From an uncultured Bacteroidales bacterium (GTDB taxonomy: Bacteria; Bacteroidota; Bacteroidia; Bacteroidales; UBA932): a stretch of 64,000 bases of DNA. Below the pieces are notes generated by a model. The model ran no database searches and was not told the origin of the DNA. It was given only the letters and a program-made list of their open reading frames with translations. Positions within the stretch are counted from its first letter, which is position 1. Each line of letters starts with the position of its first letter. The stretch lies in the NCBI GenBank assembly GCA_944322565.1, contig CALUPG010000001.1:124001-188000 (forward strand), read 5' to 3'. Positions 25,296 through 35,527 of the stretch are shown piece after piece. Both the position numbers and the translations under genes were made by a program.

Positions 25296-26702
25296 TCAGA
25301 ACTTTCCGTCCTTGTTGGCATCTTCCACCGGCTGATAGAGACTTGTAGGATACCGTCCGTTGAAGCACGCGAGGCATAAGTCTGTCCTCTGCCCGGCCTT
25401 GTACAGGGCATCTTCAGACAGATATGCGAGAGTGTCCGCTCCTATTGCCAGGCGGGCCTCCTCCACGGACTTTCCCGCACAGAGAAGTTCCTCGTATGTG
25501 GATATGTCCACTCCGTAGAAGCAAGGCATCTTGATCGGAGGACTGGCTATACGCAGATGCACGGCCCGTGCTCCAGCCTCCCTGAGCATGGAGACTATCC
25601 TCCTTGATGTGGTTCCCCTGACGATTGAGTCGTCCACAAGCACAATCCTCTTGTCCCTGACAATGCTCTTGACTGCCGACAGCTTCATCCTCACGCCCTT
25701 TTCCCGCATCGGTTGTGAAGGCTGTATGAATGTCCGGGCAATGTACCTGTTCTTTATCAGGCCCATTTCGTACGGAAGCCCGCTGGCTTCGCTGTAGCCC
25801 ATTGCCGCACTGAGGCTCGAATCCGGAACACCGACAACTATGTCCGCGTCGGCAGGGGCTTCCTCATAAAGCAGCCGTCCCGTCTCTTTCCTGAAACTGT
25901 GGACATTCCTGCCATCGATGTCACTGTCCGGCCGGGCGAAATAGACATACTCCATGGCGCACATGGCATGACGGCAATGAGTATTGTATTTCCTGCTCCG
26001 CAGGCCGTGACTGTCGATTGTGACAATCTCCCCGGGCTCTATGTCCCGAAGATATTCCGCTCCTATTACATCAAATGCGCATGTCTCGCTGCTCACGGCA
26101 TAGCCGTTTCCTATCCGGCCTATGGACAGGGGACGCAGGCCGTACTTGTCCCGGCAGGCGTATATGCGGCTGGAAGTCATTATCAGGAATGCAAATGCCC
26201 CTTCTACTGTATTGAGAGCATTGACAATGGAAAAAATCCTCGGCTTGTGGGCCTCTGCGCTGTCTTTTTTGATGAGATGGGCCAGCACCTCGCTGTCGGA
26301 CGAGGACTGGAACAGACTACCCCTGTTCTCAAGTTGTCTGCGGAGGAGGCTGTAGTTGACGAGATTGCCGTTGTGTGCCAATGCAAAGTCCCCGGTGTGA
26401 TGCCGGAAAAGGAAAGGCTGGACATTCTCGATTCCGCCGCCCCCCGTAGTGGAATAGCGGACATGACCTATGGCCATGTCTCCCTGGAGGCCGGAGAGCT
26501 TTGTCTCCGTGAATACTTCGGTAACCAGTCCCTCTCCCTTGATTCTCTTCATCTTCCCGTCAGGGCCGGATGCCACTATTCCGCAGCCTTCCTGCCCCCT
26601 GTGCTGAAGGGCATGAAGTCCGTAATATACAAGAGTCGGAGCATCCGGAACGCCCCAGACGCCGAACACCCCGCATTCTTCATTTATATTCCTGTACGGC
26701 AT
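25296..26702 (-). CDS. purF: Amidophosphoribosyltransferase (glutamine PRPP amidotransferase)
   Basis: 468 aa. The glutaminase nucleophile is Cys10 in EECGVFGVWG, so the first nine residues would be a removable propeptide as in Bacillus-type enzymes. Glutaminase motifs HNGNLVNY and SDSEVLAHLI follow. The PRPP site is IVLVDDSIVRGTTSRRIV near residue 345. Late cysteines (CLACFNGRYP) fit the Fe-S-containing Bacillus class. It commits PRPP to purine synthesis. The start lies one base beyond the purL stop, so the two are co-transcribed. Confidence 0.97.
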   Translation of the reverse strand: MPYRNINEECGVFGVWGVPDAPTLVYYGLHALQHRGQEGCGIVASGPDGKMKRIKGEGLVTEVFTETKLSGLQGDMAIGHVRYSTTGGGGIENVQPFLFRHHTGDFALAHNGNLVNYSLLRRQLENRGSLFQSSSDSEVLAHLIKKDSAEAHKPRIFSIVNALNTVEGAFAFLIMTSSRIYACRDKYGLRPLSIGRIGNGYAVSSETCAFDVIGAEYLRDIEPGEIVTIDSHGLRSRKYNTHCRHAMCAMEYVYFARPDSDIDGRNVHSFRKETGRLLYEEAPADADIVVGVPDSSLSAAMGYSEASGLPYEMGLIKNRYIARTFIQPSQPMREKGVRMKLSAVKSIVRDKRIVLVDDSIVRGTTSRRIVSMLREAGARAVHLRIASPPIKMPCFYGVDISTYEELLCAGKSVEEARLAIGADTLAYLSEDALYKAGQRTDLCLACFNGRYPTSLYQPVEDANKDGKF

Positions 26703-26703
26703 T

Positions 26704-29700
26704 CTATTTCCCCCTGAAATACCTTACGGCATTGTCGAACAGTGGCTGCTCAAGCTCTTCTTCGATGTTCTTGAACAGGTTTCTCTCATATCTTTCTGTA
26801 TGGCCCATCTTGCCGAGAATCTGTCCGTCAGGGCTGATGATGCCCTCGATTGCATAGCAGGAACCGTTCGGATTGTACGGGGATTCCATGGTAACTTCTT
26901 CAGTGACCGGATCCACATACTGGAAGGCGACCTGACCGTCGGCAAAGAGTTTCCGCGCAAGGTCCTCATTAACCACGAACTTGCCTTCGCCGTGGCTGAC
27001 GGCTATTGTATGCAGGTCTCCGACACAGAAGCTTGAGAGCCACGGGGAATTGACAGACGCGACTCTCGTCGTTACCATCTGCGATATATGACGGTTGATG
27101 TCATTTCTGAAAAGCACCGGAGAGTCCTTTGTCACCATGCCAAGCCGCCCGTATGGAAGAAGTCCGGACTTCACGAGGGCCTGGAAACCGTTGCAGATGC
27201 CCAGGATGAGACCGCCGCGGTCAAGGAGCTTATGGATTTCTTCAGCGATATCCTTGTTGTTCAGCACATTCGCTATGAACTTTCCGCTGCCGTCAGGCTC
27301 GTCTCCGGCAGAGAAACCGCCGCAGAGAGCGAGTATATGGCATTCAGAGATGTTTTTCTTCATCTGGGCAATCGAGCGGAAGATGTCATCGGCAGTCAGA
27401 TTGCAGAATACGCTCATCCTCACTTCCGCCCCGGCCTTGCGGAATGCCTTGGCGGTATCATAGTCGCAGTTGGTTCCCGGGAACACAGGGATATATGCGA
27501 CAGGTGTCCCGACAGGCTCTCCCTTCCACTTCATCTCAGACTTTTTCTTTTTCAGAGGAGCGGCGTTGCCCAGGCCGGCAGGAACCACAGCCTTATGTGA
27601 AGGCTCGCATTCCGACGGGTAGATTGAAGAGAATCTTTCCCCGCAGGTCTCCATCAGTTCAAAGATTGAAAGCGAAGTGCCGTTGATGTGGAGCATGCCG
27701 TCCTCGCCTGTTGTGACGGTGCCCAGATATTCAGCTGCGGGGAAATCAAGGGGCTTGTCGCATTCGACCAGGATGGAGCCGTAGCTGTAGTTGAACAGGT
27801 CCTCTTCGGACACCTTGACATCCACGCCGAAGGCATTGCCGAATGACATCTTGCACAAGGCCTCGGCCACGCCGCCGAATCCTATCGCGTATGCAGCGCA
27901 TACATTCCCACAGTCAATCTGTTCATGGACATATCTGAAATTCCTCTTCAGCTGCTCCGTATCCGGCATGAAATTCTGCAGAGGAGTGTGCCTGATGAGA
28001 TAGAGTCTGTCTCCGTCCCACTTCAGTTCAGGTGATATGACCTTACCGGCGTTTACTGTCGTGATGCCGAAGGCCATGAGCATAGGAGGGACATTGATGT
28101 GCCCGAATGTCCCGCTCATGGAATCCTTGCCTCCGATTGACGGAAGGCCGAGCTCAAGCTGCATCTTCAGGGCTCCGAGAAGAGCGCTCAGAGGCTTCCC
28201 CCATGAACGGCTGTCATGCATTCTCTCGAAATATTCCTGATACGAGAATCTCATCTTCTCGTATGAAGCACCGGATGCCACCACCTTGGCGCAGGCTTCG
28301 ACCACGGAATATGCCGCCCCGTGGTACGGGCTCCATGAAGAAATATACGGGTTATATCCGAAGGCCATCACGCTGGCCGTGTCGGTATAGCCGTCAGCAG
28401 GGAGTTTCTGGACCGACACCTGGGTCTCGGTAGTCTGCAGGCAGCCTCCGAACGGCATGAGCACCGTCGAGCGGCCTATGGTGGAGTCAAACATTTCTAT
28501 GAGGCCTTTCTGGGAAGTCACATTCCAGTCGCGCAGATTGTTTTCAATCTTTTCCTCAAGAGTATCTCCTTCCACCTTGCGGACGAACGGATTCCTGTTC
28601 TCCACTGCCTGAACCACAGCCTCGGCATAGTGCTTTGCTCCGGCACTGTCGATGAATTCGCGAGAAAGGTCAACTACGAGCCTGTCCCCGTTGTACATCC
28701 TGAGCCTTGCGCTGCCGGTGACATCAGCCACATGGGTGACCTCCACATTCTCTCTCGCGCAGTATTTCTCAAACTGCTCCCTGTCCTTCGCCTCGACCAC
28801 TACAGCCATCCTCTCCTGAGATTCGCTGATGGCAAGCTCGGTGGAGTTAAGGCCGCTGTATTTCACCGGCACACGGTCAAGATAGATGTCAAGCCCGTCG
28901 GCAAGCTCTCCGATTGCCACGCTCACTCCGCCGGCTCCGAAATCATTGGATTTCTTTATGAGCCTTGTCACTTCCGGACAGCGGAAAAGCCTCTGCAGTT
29001 TCCGTTCCTCAGGCGCATTTCCTTTCTGGACTTCACTGCCGCAGGTCTCGAGGGAAGCCTCCGTATGCTCCTTGGAAGAGCCTGTGGCCCCTCCTATGCC
29101 GTCACGGCCAGTCCTTCCGCCGAGAAGGAGGATGACATCTCCCGGACACGGGCTTTCCCTGCGCACATTCTCCGCCTTCACGGCCCCGACCACGGCTCCG
29201 ACCTCCAGCCTTTTCGCCAGATAGCCCGGATGATAGATTTCGCGGACATGCGTTGTGGCAAGTCCTATCTGGTTGCCGTAGCTGGAATATCCGGCTGCTG
29301 CCTTCCGGCTGATGACCTTCTGGGGCAGCTTGCCCGGAATAGTCTCCGCAACCGGCTGGTATATGTTGCCGGCACCCGTGACGCGCATGGCCTGATAGAC
29401 ATAGCTTCTTCCGGAAAGAGGGTCCCTGATGGCTCCGCCGAGACAGGTCGCAGCACCTCCGAACGGTTCGATTTCTGTCGGATGGTTGTGCGTCTCGTTC
29501 TTGAACTGGAGCAGCCATTTCTCAATCTTTCCGTCCACATCCACATCCACATAGATGCTGCAGGCGTTGTTCTCCTCGCTCACCTCCATATCGTCCAGCA
29601 GTCCCCTTGACTTGAGATAACGGGCTCCTATGGTCGCCATATCCATGAGATTCAGCCCCTTGTTTTCACGGCCGAGTTCCTTTCGGATTTTCAGATAGAG

Positions 29701-30444
29701 ATTATATGTTCCCTCTATTTCCTCCTTGGCGAATGACTCCTCGAAGTCAATCTTCTGAAGCCCGGTGGTGAATGTAGTGTGGCGGCAATGGTCGCTCCAG
29801 TATGTGTCCAGAATCCTGAGCTCCGTCTCATACGGGTCCCTGCCCTCTTTTCTGAAATAATTGACCACTTCACGCAGATCATCGCTGTTCATGGCAAGTC
29901 CCATCTGCCTGCAGTACGGGGCGAGGTCCTCCTCTTTCATCAGGGTGAAGCCCTCGAGCACCTTGACAGGCCTGACAGGGGCCTGCTCCGTGTCGCTGAG
30001 CACTGAAAGGTCCTTCTGCCTGGACTCGACTGCATTTATATAATAATGACGGATTTTCTCCAGATCCCCGTCAGAGACATTTTTGTCGAAAATGAGCAGT
30101 CTGGAGCTCTTTATCCTCACATCAGCCTTCGGGTCAATCAGCCGCACACAGTCGACCGCAGATGCAGCCCTCTGGTCAAACTGTCCCGGGAGATACTCCA
30201 CGGCCAAGTATTTTGTCCCGCTCAGGTCGCATTCATCAGTGACCTTGTCGGTCATTATCTCTCCGAATACACCGTAGCGGCTCTTTTCCAGAAGCTCGGG
30301 AGTAAACCCGAAAAGGTCATAGACATTGAGATACCTGAGGCTGCCCAGGGACAGCTGCAGGTTCTCGTTAAGTTCATTCATCAGGCTCTTCGCCTCAACC
30401 TGAAACTCAGGGTATTTTTCAACAAATACGCGGTAATTGCCCAT
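26704..30444 (-). CDS. purL: Phosphoribosylformylglycinamidine synthase, single-chain form
   Basis: 1246 aa from the ATG reading MGNYRVFVEKYPEFQVEAKS; a TTG 51 bases upstream is unlikely. Domains in order: N-terminal PurS-like domain, linker, two AIR-synthase-like halves (TETHNHPTEIEPFGGAATC-like FKNETHNHPT, GIGGATGSSKEHTEAS, SSWSPYHGAAYSVVEA) and a C-terminal glutaminase (VFPGTNCDYDT, LILGICNGFQALV with the nucleophile Cys, VSHGEGKFVV). It converts FGAR to FGAM using glutamine and ATP. The sequence type matches the clostridial/Bacteroidota large PurL. It is 84 bases downstream of purK. Confidence 0.96.
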   Translation of the reverse strand: MGNYRVFVEKYPEFQVEAKSLMNELNENLQLSLGSLRYLNVYDLFGFTPELLEKSRYGVFGEIMTDKVTDECDLSGTKYLAVEYLPGQFDQRAASAVDCVRLIDPKADVRIKSSRLLIFDKNVSDGDLEKIRHYYINAVESRQKDLSVLSDTEQAPVRPVKVLEGFTLMKEEDLAPYCRQMGLAMNSDDLREVVNYFRKEGRDPYETELRILDTYWSDHCRHTTFTTGLQKIDFEESFAKEEIEGTYNLYLKIRKELGRENKGLNLMDMATIGARYLKSRGLLDDMEVSEENNACSIYVDVDVDGKIEKWLLQFKNETHNHPTEIEPFGGAATCLGGAIRDPLSGRSYVYQAMRVTGAGNIYQPVAETIPGKLPQKVISRKAAAGYSSYGNQIGLATTHVREIYHPGYLAKRLEVGAVVGAVKAENVRRESPCPGDVILLLGGRTGRDGIGGATGSSKEHTEASLETCGSEVQKGNAPEERKLQRLFRCPEVTRLIKKSNDFGAGGVSVAIGELADGLDIYLDRVPVKYSGLNSTELAISESQERMAVVVEAKDREQFEKYCARENVEVTHVADVTGSARLRMYNGDRLVVDLSREFIDSAGAKHYAEAVVQAVENRNPFVRKVEGDTLEEKIENNLRDWNVTSQKGLIEMFDSTIGRSTVLMPFGGCLQTTETQVSVQKLPADGYTDTASVMAFGYNPYISSWSPYHGAAYSVVEACAKVVASGASYEKMRFSYQEYFERMHDSRSWGKPLSALLGALKMQLELGLPSIGGKDSMSGTFGHINVPPMLMAFGITTVNAGKVISPELKWDGDRLYLIRHTPLQNFMPDTEQLKRNFRYVHEQIDCGNVCAAYAIGFGGVAEALCKMSFGNAFGVDVKVSEEDLFNYSYGSILVECDKPLDFPAAEYLGTVTTGEDGMLHINGTSLSIFELMETCGERFSSIYPSECEPSHKAVVPAGLGNAAPLKKKKSEMKWKGEPVGTPVAYIPVFPGTNCDYDTAKAFRKAGAEVRMSVFCNLTADDIFRSIAQMKKNISECHILALCGGFSAGDEPDGSGKFIANVLNNKDIAEEIHKLLDRGGLILGICNGFQALVKSGLLPYGRLGMVTKDSPVLFRNDINRHISQMVTTRVASVNSPWLSSFCVGDLHTIAVSHGEGKFVVNEDLARKLFADGQVAFQYVDPVTEEVTMESPYNPNGSCYAIEGIISPDGQILGKMGHTERYERNLFKNIEEELEQPLFDNAVRYFRGK

Positions 30445-30528
30445 ATATCGGTTTCTTAATGTTATCAATTCTGACTGTCCTGTCTTTTCTGACAAATATT
30501 CGGTCTTTTCGTCGAGTCTTGTGCCTTT

Positions 30529-31767
30529 TCAGACGAATCTTGCCGCCCATCCGGAATAATACCGTTCCGGGGTCATCGGCACGAAGGTAATATGGCCCAT
30601 CTTCCTTTTCGGCCGGGACTGTGTCTTCCCGTACAGATGCACATACACCCCCTTCCCGGCTTCCCCGCAGAAGGCATTGTCGACATCTTCCGATGCAGAA
30701 ACTTCTATGCCGGGGCCGGCACCGACAAGGGATTCTGCAACCACGGTCTTGGCGGCATCAAGGTCCTGACCGAGTATATTCTTCATGACGGCAGGAGAGA
30801 TGAGCTCCGGTCTTTTCAGAGGCAGACCGAGCAGAAAATGGCAGAGTTCCATATATTGGCTGGTGGTGCATCCCTCTATCGTCCAATGGCCGCTGTTGTG
30901 AGGACGCGGGGCCATTTCATTGAAATAGAATCTGTCTCCTTTGACGAAAAGCTCTATTGCCAGTATGCCCCTGTAACTGCAGCTTTTCATGAATGATTCG
31001 CAGGACGCTGTAATCCTGCGGCACAAGTCATTCTCACCGCCGCCATTCTGAAGTCCGGAGGCCGGCACTATGCACAGGTCAAGTATGCCGTCCCTGTGGA
31101 TATTCCTTGACACAGGGAAATGGATGATGTCTTTCCCGTCACTGACCATGATTACGCTGCATTCGAAGTCAAAATCCACCATTTCTTCGAGTATGCACGG
31201 GACAGAAAGCAGGTCCGCAGCCTTCTCCATGTCCTCCATGTCACGTATTATGGCCTGACCATGCCCGTCATAGCCGAGAGTGCGGGTCTTCAGGACACAC
31301 GGCATGCCGATTTTCCCTACGGACATGCCGAGATGAAGCAGCCTTGACTGAGGACTCAGGGCCGCACATGCCTCCGCATCAAGAGGGACATCGTCTATAG
31401 CCGGGACAGCCCTGTATCGCGGTGGCTCAAGCCCATGCATACGGGCATTGTCCTTTTCCCTGAGCCTGTCCTGTGAATCGAACAGCGGGGCTATGCCCTG
31501 CTTTATGTTATATTTTCCTTCCAGATGGCGGAGAATGTCACCGGGAACATTCTCAAACTCGTAAGTAACCACATCCGAGGCTTCGCACAGCCTCTCGAGG
31601 GCGGCAAGGTCATCGAATGCCCCCACAATCCTTGCGTCCGCCTCGGCAAATGCAGGTGCATCCGGAGACGGGTCCAGCGCCGTAACAAATGCGTCAAGAC
31701 GGTGAGCCGCCTGGGCTATCATGAGCCCGAGCTGCCCACCGCCTATTATACCTATTCTCTTTTTCAT
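30529..31767 (-). CDS. purK: N5-carboxyaminoimidazole ribonucleotide synthase
   Basis: 412 aa ATP-grasp enzyme. The N-terminus RIGIIGGGQLGLMIAQAAHRL is diagnostic. Later blocks are KTRTLGYDGHGQAII, ILEEMVDFDFECSVIMV and FYFNEMAPRPHNSGHWTIEGC. It carboxylates AIR with bicarbonate and ATP to N5-CAIR, the substrate of PurE. The start codon shares one base with the purE stop, so the two are translationally coupled. The pair shows this organism uses the two-enzyme bacterial route. Confidence 0.97.
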   Translation of the reverse strand: MKKRIGIIGGGQLGLMIAQAAHRLDAFVTALDPSPDAPAFAEADARIVGAFDDLAALERLCEASDVVTYEFENVPGDILRHLEGKYNIKQGIAPLFDSQDRLREKDNARMHGLEPPRYRAVPAIDDVPLDAEACAALSPQSRLLHLGMSVGKIGMPCVLKTRTLGYDGHGQAIIRDMEDMEKAADLLSVPCILEEMVDFDFECSVIMVSDGKDIIHFPVSRNIHRDGILDLCIVPASGLQNGGGENDLCRRITASCESFMKSCSYRGILAIELFVKGDRFYFNEMAPRPHNSGHWTIEGCTTSQYMELCHFLLGLPLKRPELISPAVMKNILGQDLDAAKTVVAESLVGAGPGIEVSASEDVDNAFCGEAGKGVYVHLYGKTQSRPKRKMGHITFVPMTPERYYSGWAARFV

Positions 31768-32234
31768 CAGATTTCAGCCTTGAGGACGGATTCTGTCTGG
31801 TCTTTCCTGAACTTCTCGAGTCTCTCCGCAACCGTCTTGTCCCCGAGGGCGAGAATCGACGCGGCTATCAGAGCCGCATTCTTTGCCCCGTTGATGGCAA
31901 CTGTCGCCACAGGGACACCTCCGGGCATCTGCACTATTGAAAGGAGGGAATCAAGGCCGTTGAGTGCCCTTGACTTGACAGGGACCCCTATGACAGGAAG
32001 AGTGGTCATTGCCGCCACCATGCCCGGAAGATGGGCAGCCCCGCCTGCACCTGCGACAATCACGCCTATGCCGCGCTGCCGGGCAGTATGCGCATATTCA
32101 TACATCAGATCCGGCGTCCTGTGGGCACTGACAACCCTTTTCTCGAAGTCTATCCCGAGTTCCTGAAGCATCTCCGCCGCGCCCGACATGACTTCCCAGT
32201 CGCTGGTGGAGCCCATTATTATCCCTACTTTCAT
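31767..32234 (-). CDS. purE: N5-carboxyaminoimidazole ribonucleotide mutase
   Basis: 155 aa from the ATG reading [16 protein letters not shown]; the frame extends further upstream but this is the family start. The class I motifs [19 protein letters not shown] and [16 protein letters not shown] are all present, including the catalytic His in SAHRTP. It moves the carboxyl group of N5-CAIR to give CAIR. It lies upstream of and coupled to purK. Confidence 0.96.
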   Translation of the reverse strand: MKVGIIMGSTSDWEVMSGAAEMLQELGIDFEKRVVSAHRTPDLMYEYAHTARQRGIGVIVAGAGGAAHLPGMVAAMTTLPVIGVPVKSRALNGLDSLLSIVQMPGGVPVATVAINGAKNAALIAASILALGDKTVAERLEKFRKDQTESVLKAEI

Positions 32235-32316
32235 GACAATAGAATTATTTTTCAGATAACAGGTCCGGTGCCGTACCGTCTGATTTCCGGACCGGAGCAA
32301 AGGTAGTCAAATTTTT

Positions 32317-33216
32317 TCATTTTTTTGACGATGAGACTATCATAAAGACAATAGCCGCCATTGTCAGGACTATTCCTATTATTATATTGGCTGTGATGCT
32401 TTCCCCGAAGGCGAGAGCTCCGACGAGAATGGCGGTCACCGGCTCGAAAACACCGAACACGGATGACTTCGTCGCCCCGATTATGCGGGTGGCCATCGCA
32501 AGGGTAGCAGTGGAGACCACGGTAGGCATGACGGCCAGGCCCAGAAGATTGAGCCACACTCCGATGCGGTCAAGTCCTGTGAAAAGCGAAGCCGCTCCTC
32601 CCCCGGAAATGAGACTGTGGGCAACGAATATCACCGTCCCCGTCAGCAGGGCATAGAATGTAAGCAGCGAGTTCGACACTGTGCGTATGGCCCGGCTCCT
32701 GTTGATGATGACGATGAACATCGCATACGACAGGGCGGATGCAAATGCCAGTGCAAGGCCTTTCCACTGGAGAAGGCCCTCTCCGTCCGTGCGGCAAAGG
32801 AAGAGAACTCCGGTGAATGTCATGAATATCGACAGCCAGACCTGCCATGTGGGATAGACCCGCATGAAAACCATTATAAGTGCCACAAGCACCGGATATA
32901 GGAAAACTATGGTGGTGGCAACCCCTGACGGGATGAATCTGTAAGCTTCGAACAGGGTGAGGCTGCTCAAGGAAAAGAGTATGCCCAGGATAAGCAGCCT
33001 CGAGGTCTGCTTCAGACTGACCCTGAAGCTCTCCTTCCTGACCAGAAGCCATCCCCCGAGGATAACGACTGCCAGAAAATATCTGAAGAAAAGTATCTCA
33101 TCCACCGATATTCCCTGCCTCATCAGAGGTACGGCAAAGAGAGGATTGAGGCCGTATGTGACACCGGTCACGATACCGGCGACATAGCCCCAGACGGAAG
33201 AAATGTCCTTTGGCAT
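32317..33216 (-). CDS. EamA/DMT-family transporter
   Basis: 299 aa with ten predicted membrane segments in two repeated halves (first half from residue 8, second from about residue 150), the standard EamA layout. Typical blocks are FFRYFLAVVILGGWLL and VFGVFEPVTAILVGALAFGESIT, the helix-9/10 repeat signature. Such proteins export or exchange small metabolites across the inner membrane; the substrate is unknown. Its position between hisS (5 bases) and purE suggests co-transcription, which could hint at nucleobase or amino-acid traffic, but this is speculative. Confidence 0.85.
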   Translation of the reverse strand: MPKDISSVWGYVAGIVTGVTYGLNPLFAVPLMRQGISVDEILFFRYFLAVVILGGWLLVRKESFRVSLKQTSRLLILGILFSLSSLTLFEAYRFIPSGVATTIVFLYPVLVALIMVFMRVYPTWQVWLSIFMTFTGVLFLCRTDGEGLLQWKGLALAFASALSYAMFIVIINRSRAIRTVSNSLLTFYALLTGTVIFVAHSLISGGGAASLFTGLDRIGVWLNLLGLAVMPTVVSTATLAMATRIIGATKSSVFGVFEPVTAILVGALAFGESITANIIIGIVLTMAAIVFMIVSSSKK

Positions 33217-33221
33217 GATAT

Positions 33222-34631
33222 CTATCCGATGAAGGCGGCCATCCCGTCAAGGTCTGAGACCGCGAATGTCTTCTGCTCCCCGGAAGAAAGGTCCTTGAGG
33301 CTGATTTCTCCCCGAGCCATCTCGTCGCCCCCGACTATGGACATGAACGGTATATTCTTTTTTGCCGCATACTCGAACTGCTTCTTGAGCTTGCCGGACT
33401 CGTGATATATCTCGCACGGAATACCCCTGTTCCTCAAATTCTTGACAACTGGTATCAGGTACTTCAGCTCGCCCTGGCCCATATTGGAGAACAGTATCCT
33501 GGTCGATGTCGTCACCTCGTCAGGGAAAAGGCCGAGTCCGCTGAGGACATCATAGATTCTGTCGGCCCCGAATGAAATCCCGACGCCGGACATTCCCGGC
33601 AGGCCGAAAATACCGGTAAGATTGTCGTAGCGTCCTCCTCCGCAGATGCTTCCTATCTGGAAATCCTTGGCCTTGACCTCGAAAATGGCCCCCGTATAAT
33701 AGTTCAGTCCCCTCGCCAGAGACAGGTCCAGCTCCACCTCCTGTGACACGGATGCGGCATCAATCAGACCGAACAGTTCATCCAGCTCGTCCAGCCCCCT
33801 GAGGCCTTCCTCCGAGACAATCCCGGACGCGGAACCTCCGCTGCAGAGGGCACGCATTGCAGCCAGCTTGTCTGAAGTGGAACCTGACAATGTGAGGACA
33901 GGCTCAATAACCTTGACGGCCTCCTCTGTCAGCCCTTTTTCGAGCATTTCCGCCTCCACGGCCTCAAGCCCGACCTTGTCAATCTTGTCTATGGCTACCG
34001 TGATGTCTGTCATCTTGTCCGGAAAGCCCGAAATCTCGGCCAGCCCGGCAAGAAGCTTGCGGTTGTTGATCTTGATACATACGCGCACCCCGAAAAGTCC
34101 GAACACCCTGTCGACTATCTGCACCAGTTCCAACTCGTTCAGAAGGGACTTTGAGCCTATCACATCCACATCGCACTGGTAAAATTCACGGTAACGGCCC
34201 TTCTGCGGCCTGTCCGCCCTCCACACCGGCTGAATCTGGTATCTCTTGAACGGGAATGAAATCTCCCCCTGATGCTGCACCACATATCTCGCAAAAGGAA
34301 CCGTCAGGTCATATCTCAGGCCCTTTTCGCATACCTTCAGTGAAAGTGCCCTGCTGTTGTACCTGTTCTCCCCTTCAGGAAGCCTGTATTCGCCGAAATC
34401 TATTCCGGAAAACGCATCCCCGGAATTGAGAATGCGGAAAAGAAGCTTGTCCCCCTCTTCCCCATACTTCCCGAGAAGAGTGCTCAGATTCTCCATCGAC
34501 GGAGTCTCAATCGGAGCATAGCCGTAGGTCTTGAACACCGAGCGTATCGTATCGAAAATATAATTTCTTCCCGCCATCTCGGCCGGGCCGAAGTCCCTTG
34601 TTCCCTTCGGAATCGACGGTTTCTGTGCCAT
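33222..34631 (-). CDS. hisS: Histidyl-tRNA synthetase
   Basis: 469 aa from the ATG reading [19 protein letters not shown]. Class II motifs are present: motif 2 region [25 protein letters not shown] and the His-specific [16 protein letters not shown], then a GGGRYDNL motif 3-side block. The C-terminal anticodon-binding domain ends near GMAAFIG. It charges tRNA-His. A TATATTTG promoter element lies 20-27 bases upstream, leaving a very short leader. Confidence 0.96.
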   Translation of the reverse strand: MAQKPSIPKGTRDFGPAEMAGRNYIFDTIRSVFKTYGYAPIETPSMENLSTLLGKYGEEGDKLLFRILNSGDAFSGIDFGEYRLPEGENRYNSRALSLKVCEKGLRYDLTVPFARYVVQHQGEISFPFKRYQIQPVWRADRPQKGRYREFYQCDVDVIGSKSLLNELELVQIVDRVFGLFGVRVCIKINNRKLLAGLAEISGFPDKMTDITVAIDKIDKVGLEAVEAEMLEKGLTEEAVKVIEPVLTLSGSTSDKLAAMRALCSGGSASGIVSEEGLRGLDELDELFGLIDAASVSQEVELDLSLARGLNYYTGAIFEVKAKDFQIGSICGGGRYDNLTGIFGLPGMSGVGISFGADRIYDVLSGLGLFPDEVTTSTRILFSNMGQGELKYLIPVVKNLRNRGIPCEIYHESGKLKKQFEYAAKKNIPFMSIVGGDEMARGEISLKDLSSGEQKTFAVSDLDGMAAFIG

Positions 34632-34650
34632 ATACAAACTGTTTTGGGCG

Positions 34651-34658
34651 CAAATATA
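34651..34658 (-). promoter_or_regulatory. -7 promoter element upstream of hisS
   Basis: TATATTTG on the minus strand is a perfect TAnnTTTG element. It predicts a transcription start near 34646, only about 15 bases before the hisS ATG. A -33 TTTG at the ideal distance is not evident. Confidence 0.5.
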
Positions 34659-34735
34659 GGAAAACCCGCCCAAATACATACAGAAATCGGAGAAATGACG
34701 GATATTTTTTGTCTGCCGGTATACAGACGGAATTA

Positions 34736-34897
34736 TTATGAAAAAAGAATGTATGACGCGAGTATCAGGGCCACTACGGCGAATGCCCCTATTCTTTTTA
34801 CGGTTTCGACAATGACTTCTCTCATGACACGGCAACAATTGACGGTTATCAGGAAAACAACGCCTATAAGATGCACCGGCATGTCATTTCGTTGCAT
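34736..34897 (-). CDS. Possible 53-aa two-helix membrane protein
   Basis: An ATG-to-TAA frame between hisS and the radical SAM remnant. It encodes two hydrophobic stretches, [14 protein letters not shown] near the start and [18 protein letters not shown] at the end, separated by a charged segment ([11 protein letters not shown]). No convincing ribosome site is seen, and it lies in DNA that otherwise looks like decaying sequence. A shorter version from an internal ATG would keep only the second helix. I do not recognise it. The remainder of 34659-34932 shows only a short inverted repeat (GTCTG/CAGAC at about 34711-34728). Confidence 0.3.
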   Translation of the reverse strand: MQRNDMPVHLIGVVFLITVNCCRVMREVIVETVKRIGAFAVVALILASYILFS

Positions 34898-34932
34898 TGC
34901 TGACAGAAAAATCAAATGCTTGTCCGCAGATA

Positions 34933-35496
34933 TCAGTCATCGGTGGCGATATTGCCCTGATGCCAGTCGCTTCTGATGCTCGGACAGGCTGAAATGGAGC
35001 CGTCGGCGAGGACGGAAGCCACAGAAAGTCCTGCCTGGCAGATGTAGAGATTGTCCCGGACCCTGCCCTCATATTCTCCGAGAAAGCCTTCGCATCCGTA
35101 TGACGGCATTATACGGCCTTCTTTTCTTGTCTGTGATATGAAGTCCATGAGCCCTCTGAAGCGCTCCCTGTCCAGCTGCAGATGCGGATCCCTGGCGGCG
35201 CGCCCGACAGGAAACACGGTAAAAAGCCTCCAGCTTTTCAGGCCGAGAGATATCAGGTATTCCTTGAATTCTCCGAGAGTATCATAATTCCGGTTGTTGA
35301 CGCATGTGACCACATCGAATTTGACAGAAGGCTCGGAGACAAACAGCTTTACGGCCTGCTCAGCCGTTCTGAAAGACCCGGGCACACCTCTCATCCATTC
35401 ATGGTCAGCCTCAAAGCCGTCGAGACTGATTGTGGCAGAGTGTATGCCGGCCCTGAGAAGGGCTTCGAACCGGCGGGCAGTAAGCAATATCTTAAG
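34933..35496 (-). pseudogene. Radical SAM enzyme remnant (rSAM/lipoprotein TIGR04133-type), truncated at both ends
   Basis: About 185 aa with no proper start (a TTG at 35487). It carries the middle of a radical SAM/SPASM protein: ARRFEALLRAGIHSATISLDG, then FDVVTCVNNRNYDTLGEFKE, the GCEGF segment and VASVLADGSISACPSIR, then GNIATDD and a stop. The family member is about 330-340 aa. The N-terminal ~110 residues holding the CxxxCxxC cluster that binds the iron-sulphur centre are gone, and so are the C-terminal SPASM cysteines. It abuts the stop codon of the fused reductase gene. It cannot be a working radical SAM enzyme. Family assignment is from memory of the sequence pattern. Confidence 0.7.
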
Positions 35497-35527
35497 GCAT
35501 CAGCTGTCTGTCGTGAGGTATCATTTG

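Noticed and set aside
25259..25303. Two copies of gatatgtcaga between the pantothenate kinase gene and purF
   Set aside because: One copy overlaps the purF coding end, and two short imperfect copies can arise by chance.
34711..34728. Short inverted repeat (GTCTG/CAGAC) as a terminator near the hisS leader
   Set aside because: The stem is only five base pairs and the T-run is on the wrong side for either neighbouring transcript.
34632..34838. In-frame upstream extension of hisS of 69 codons
   Set aside because: It crosses the TATATTTG promoter element; the family start [15 protein letters not shown] fits the ATG at 34631.
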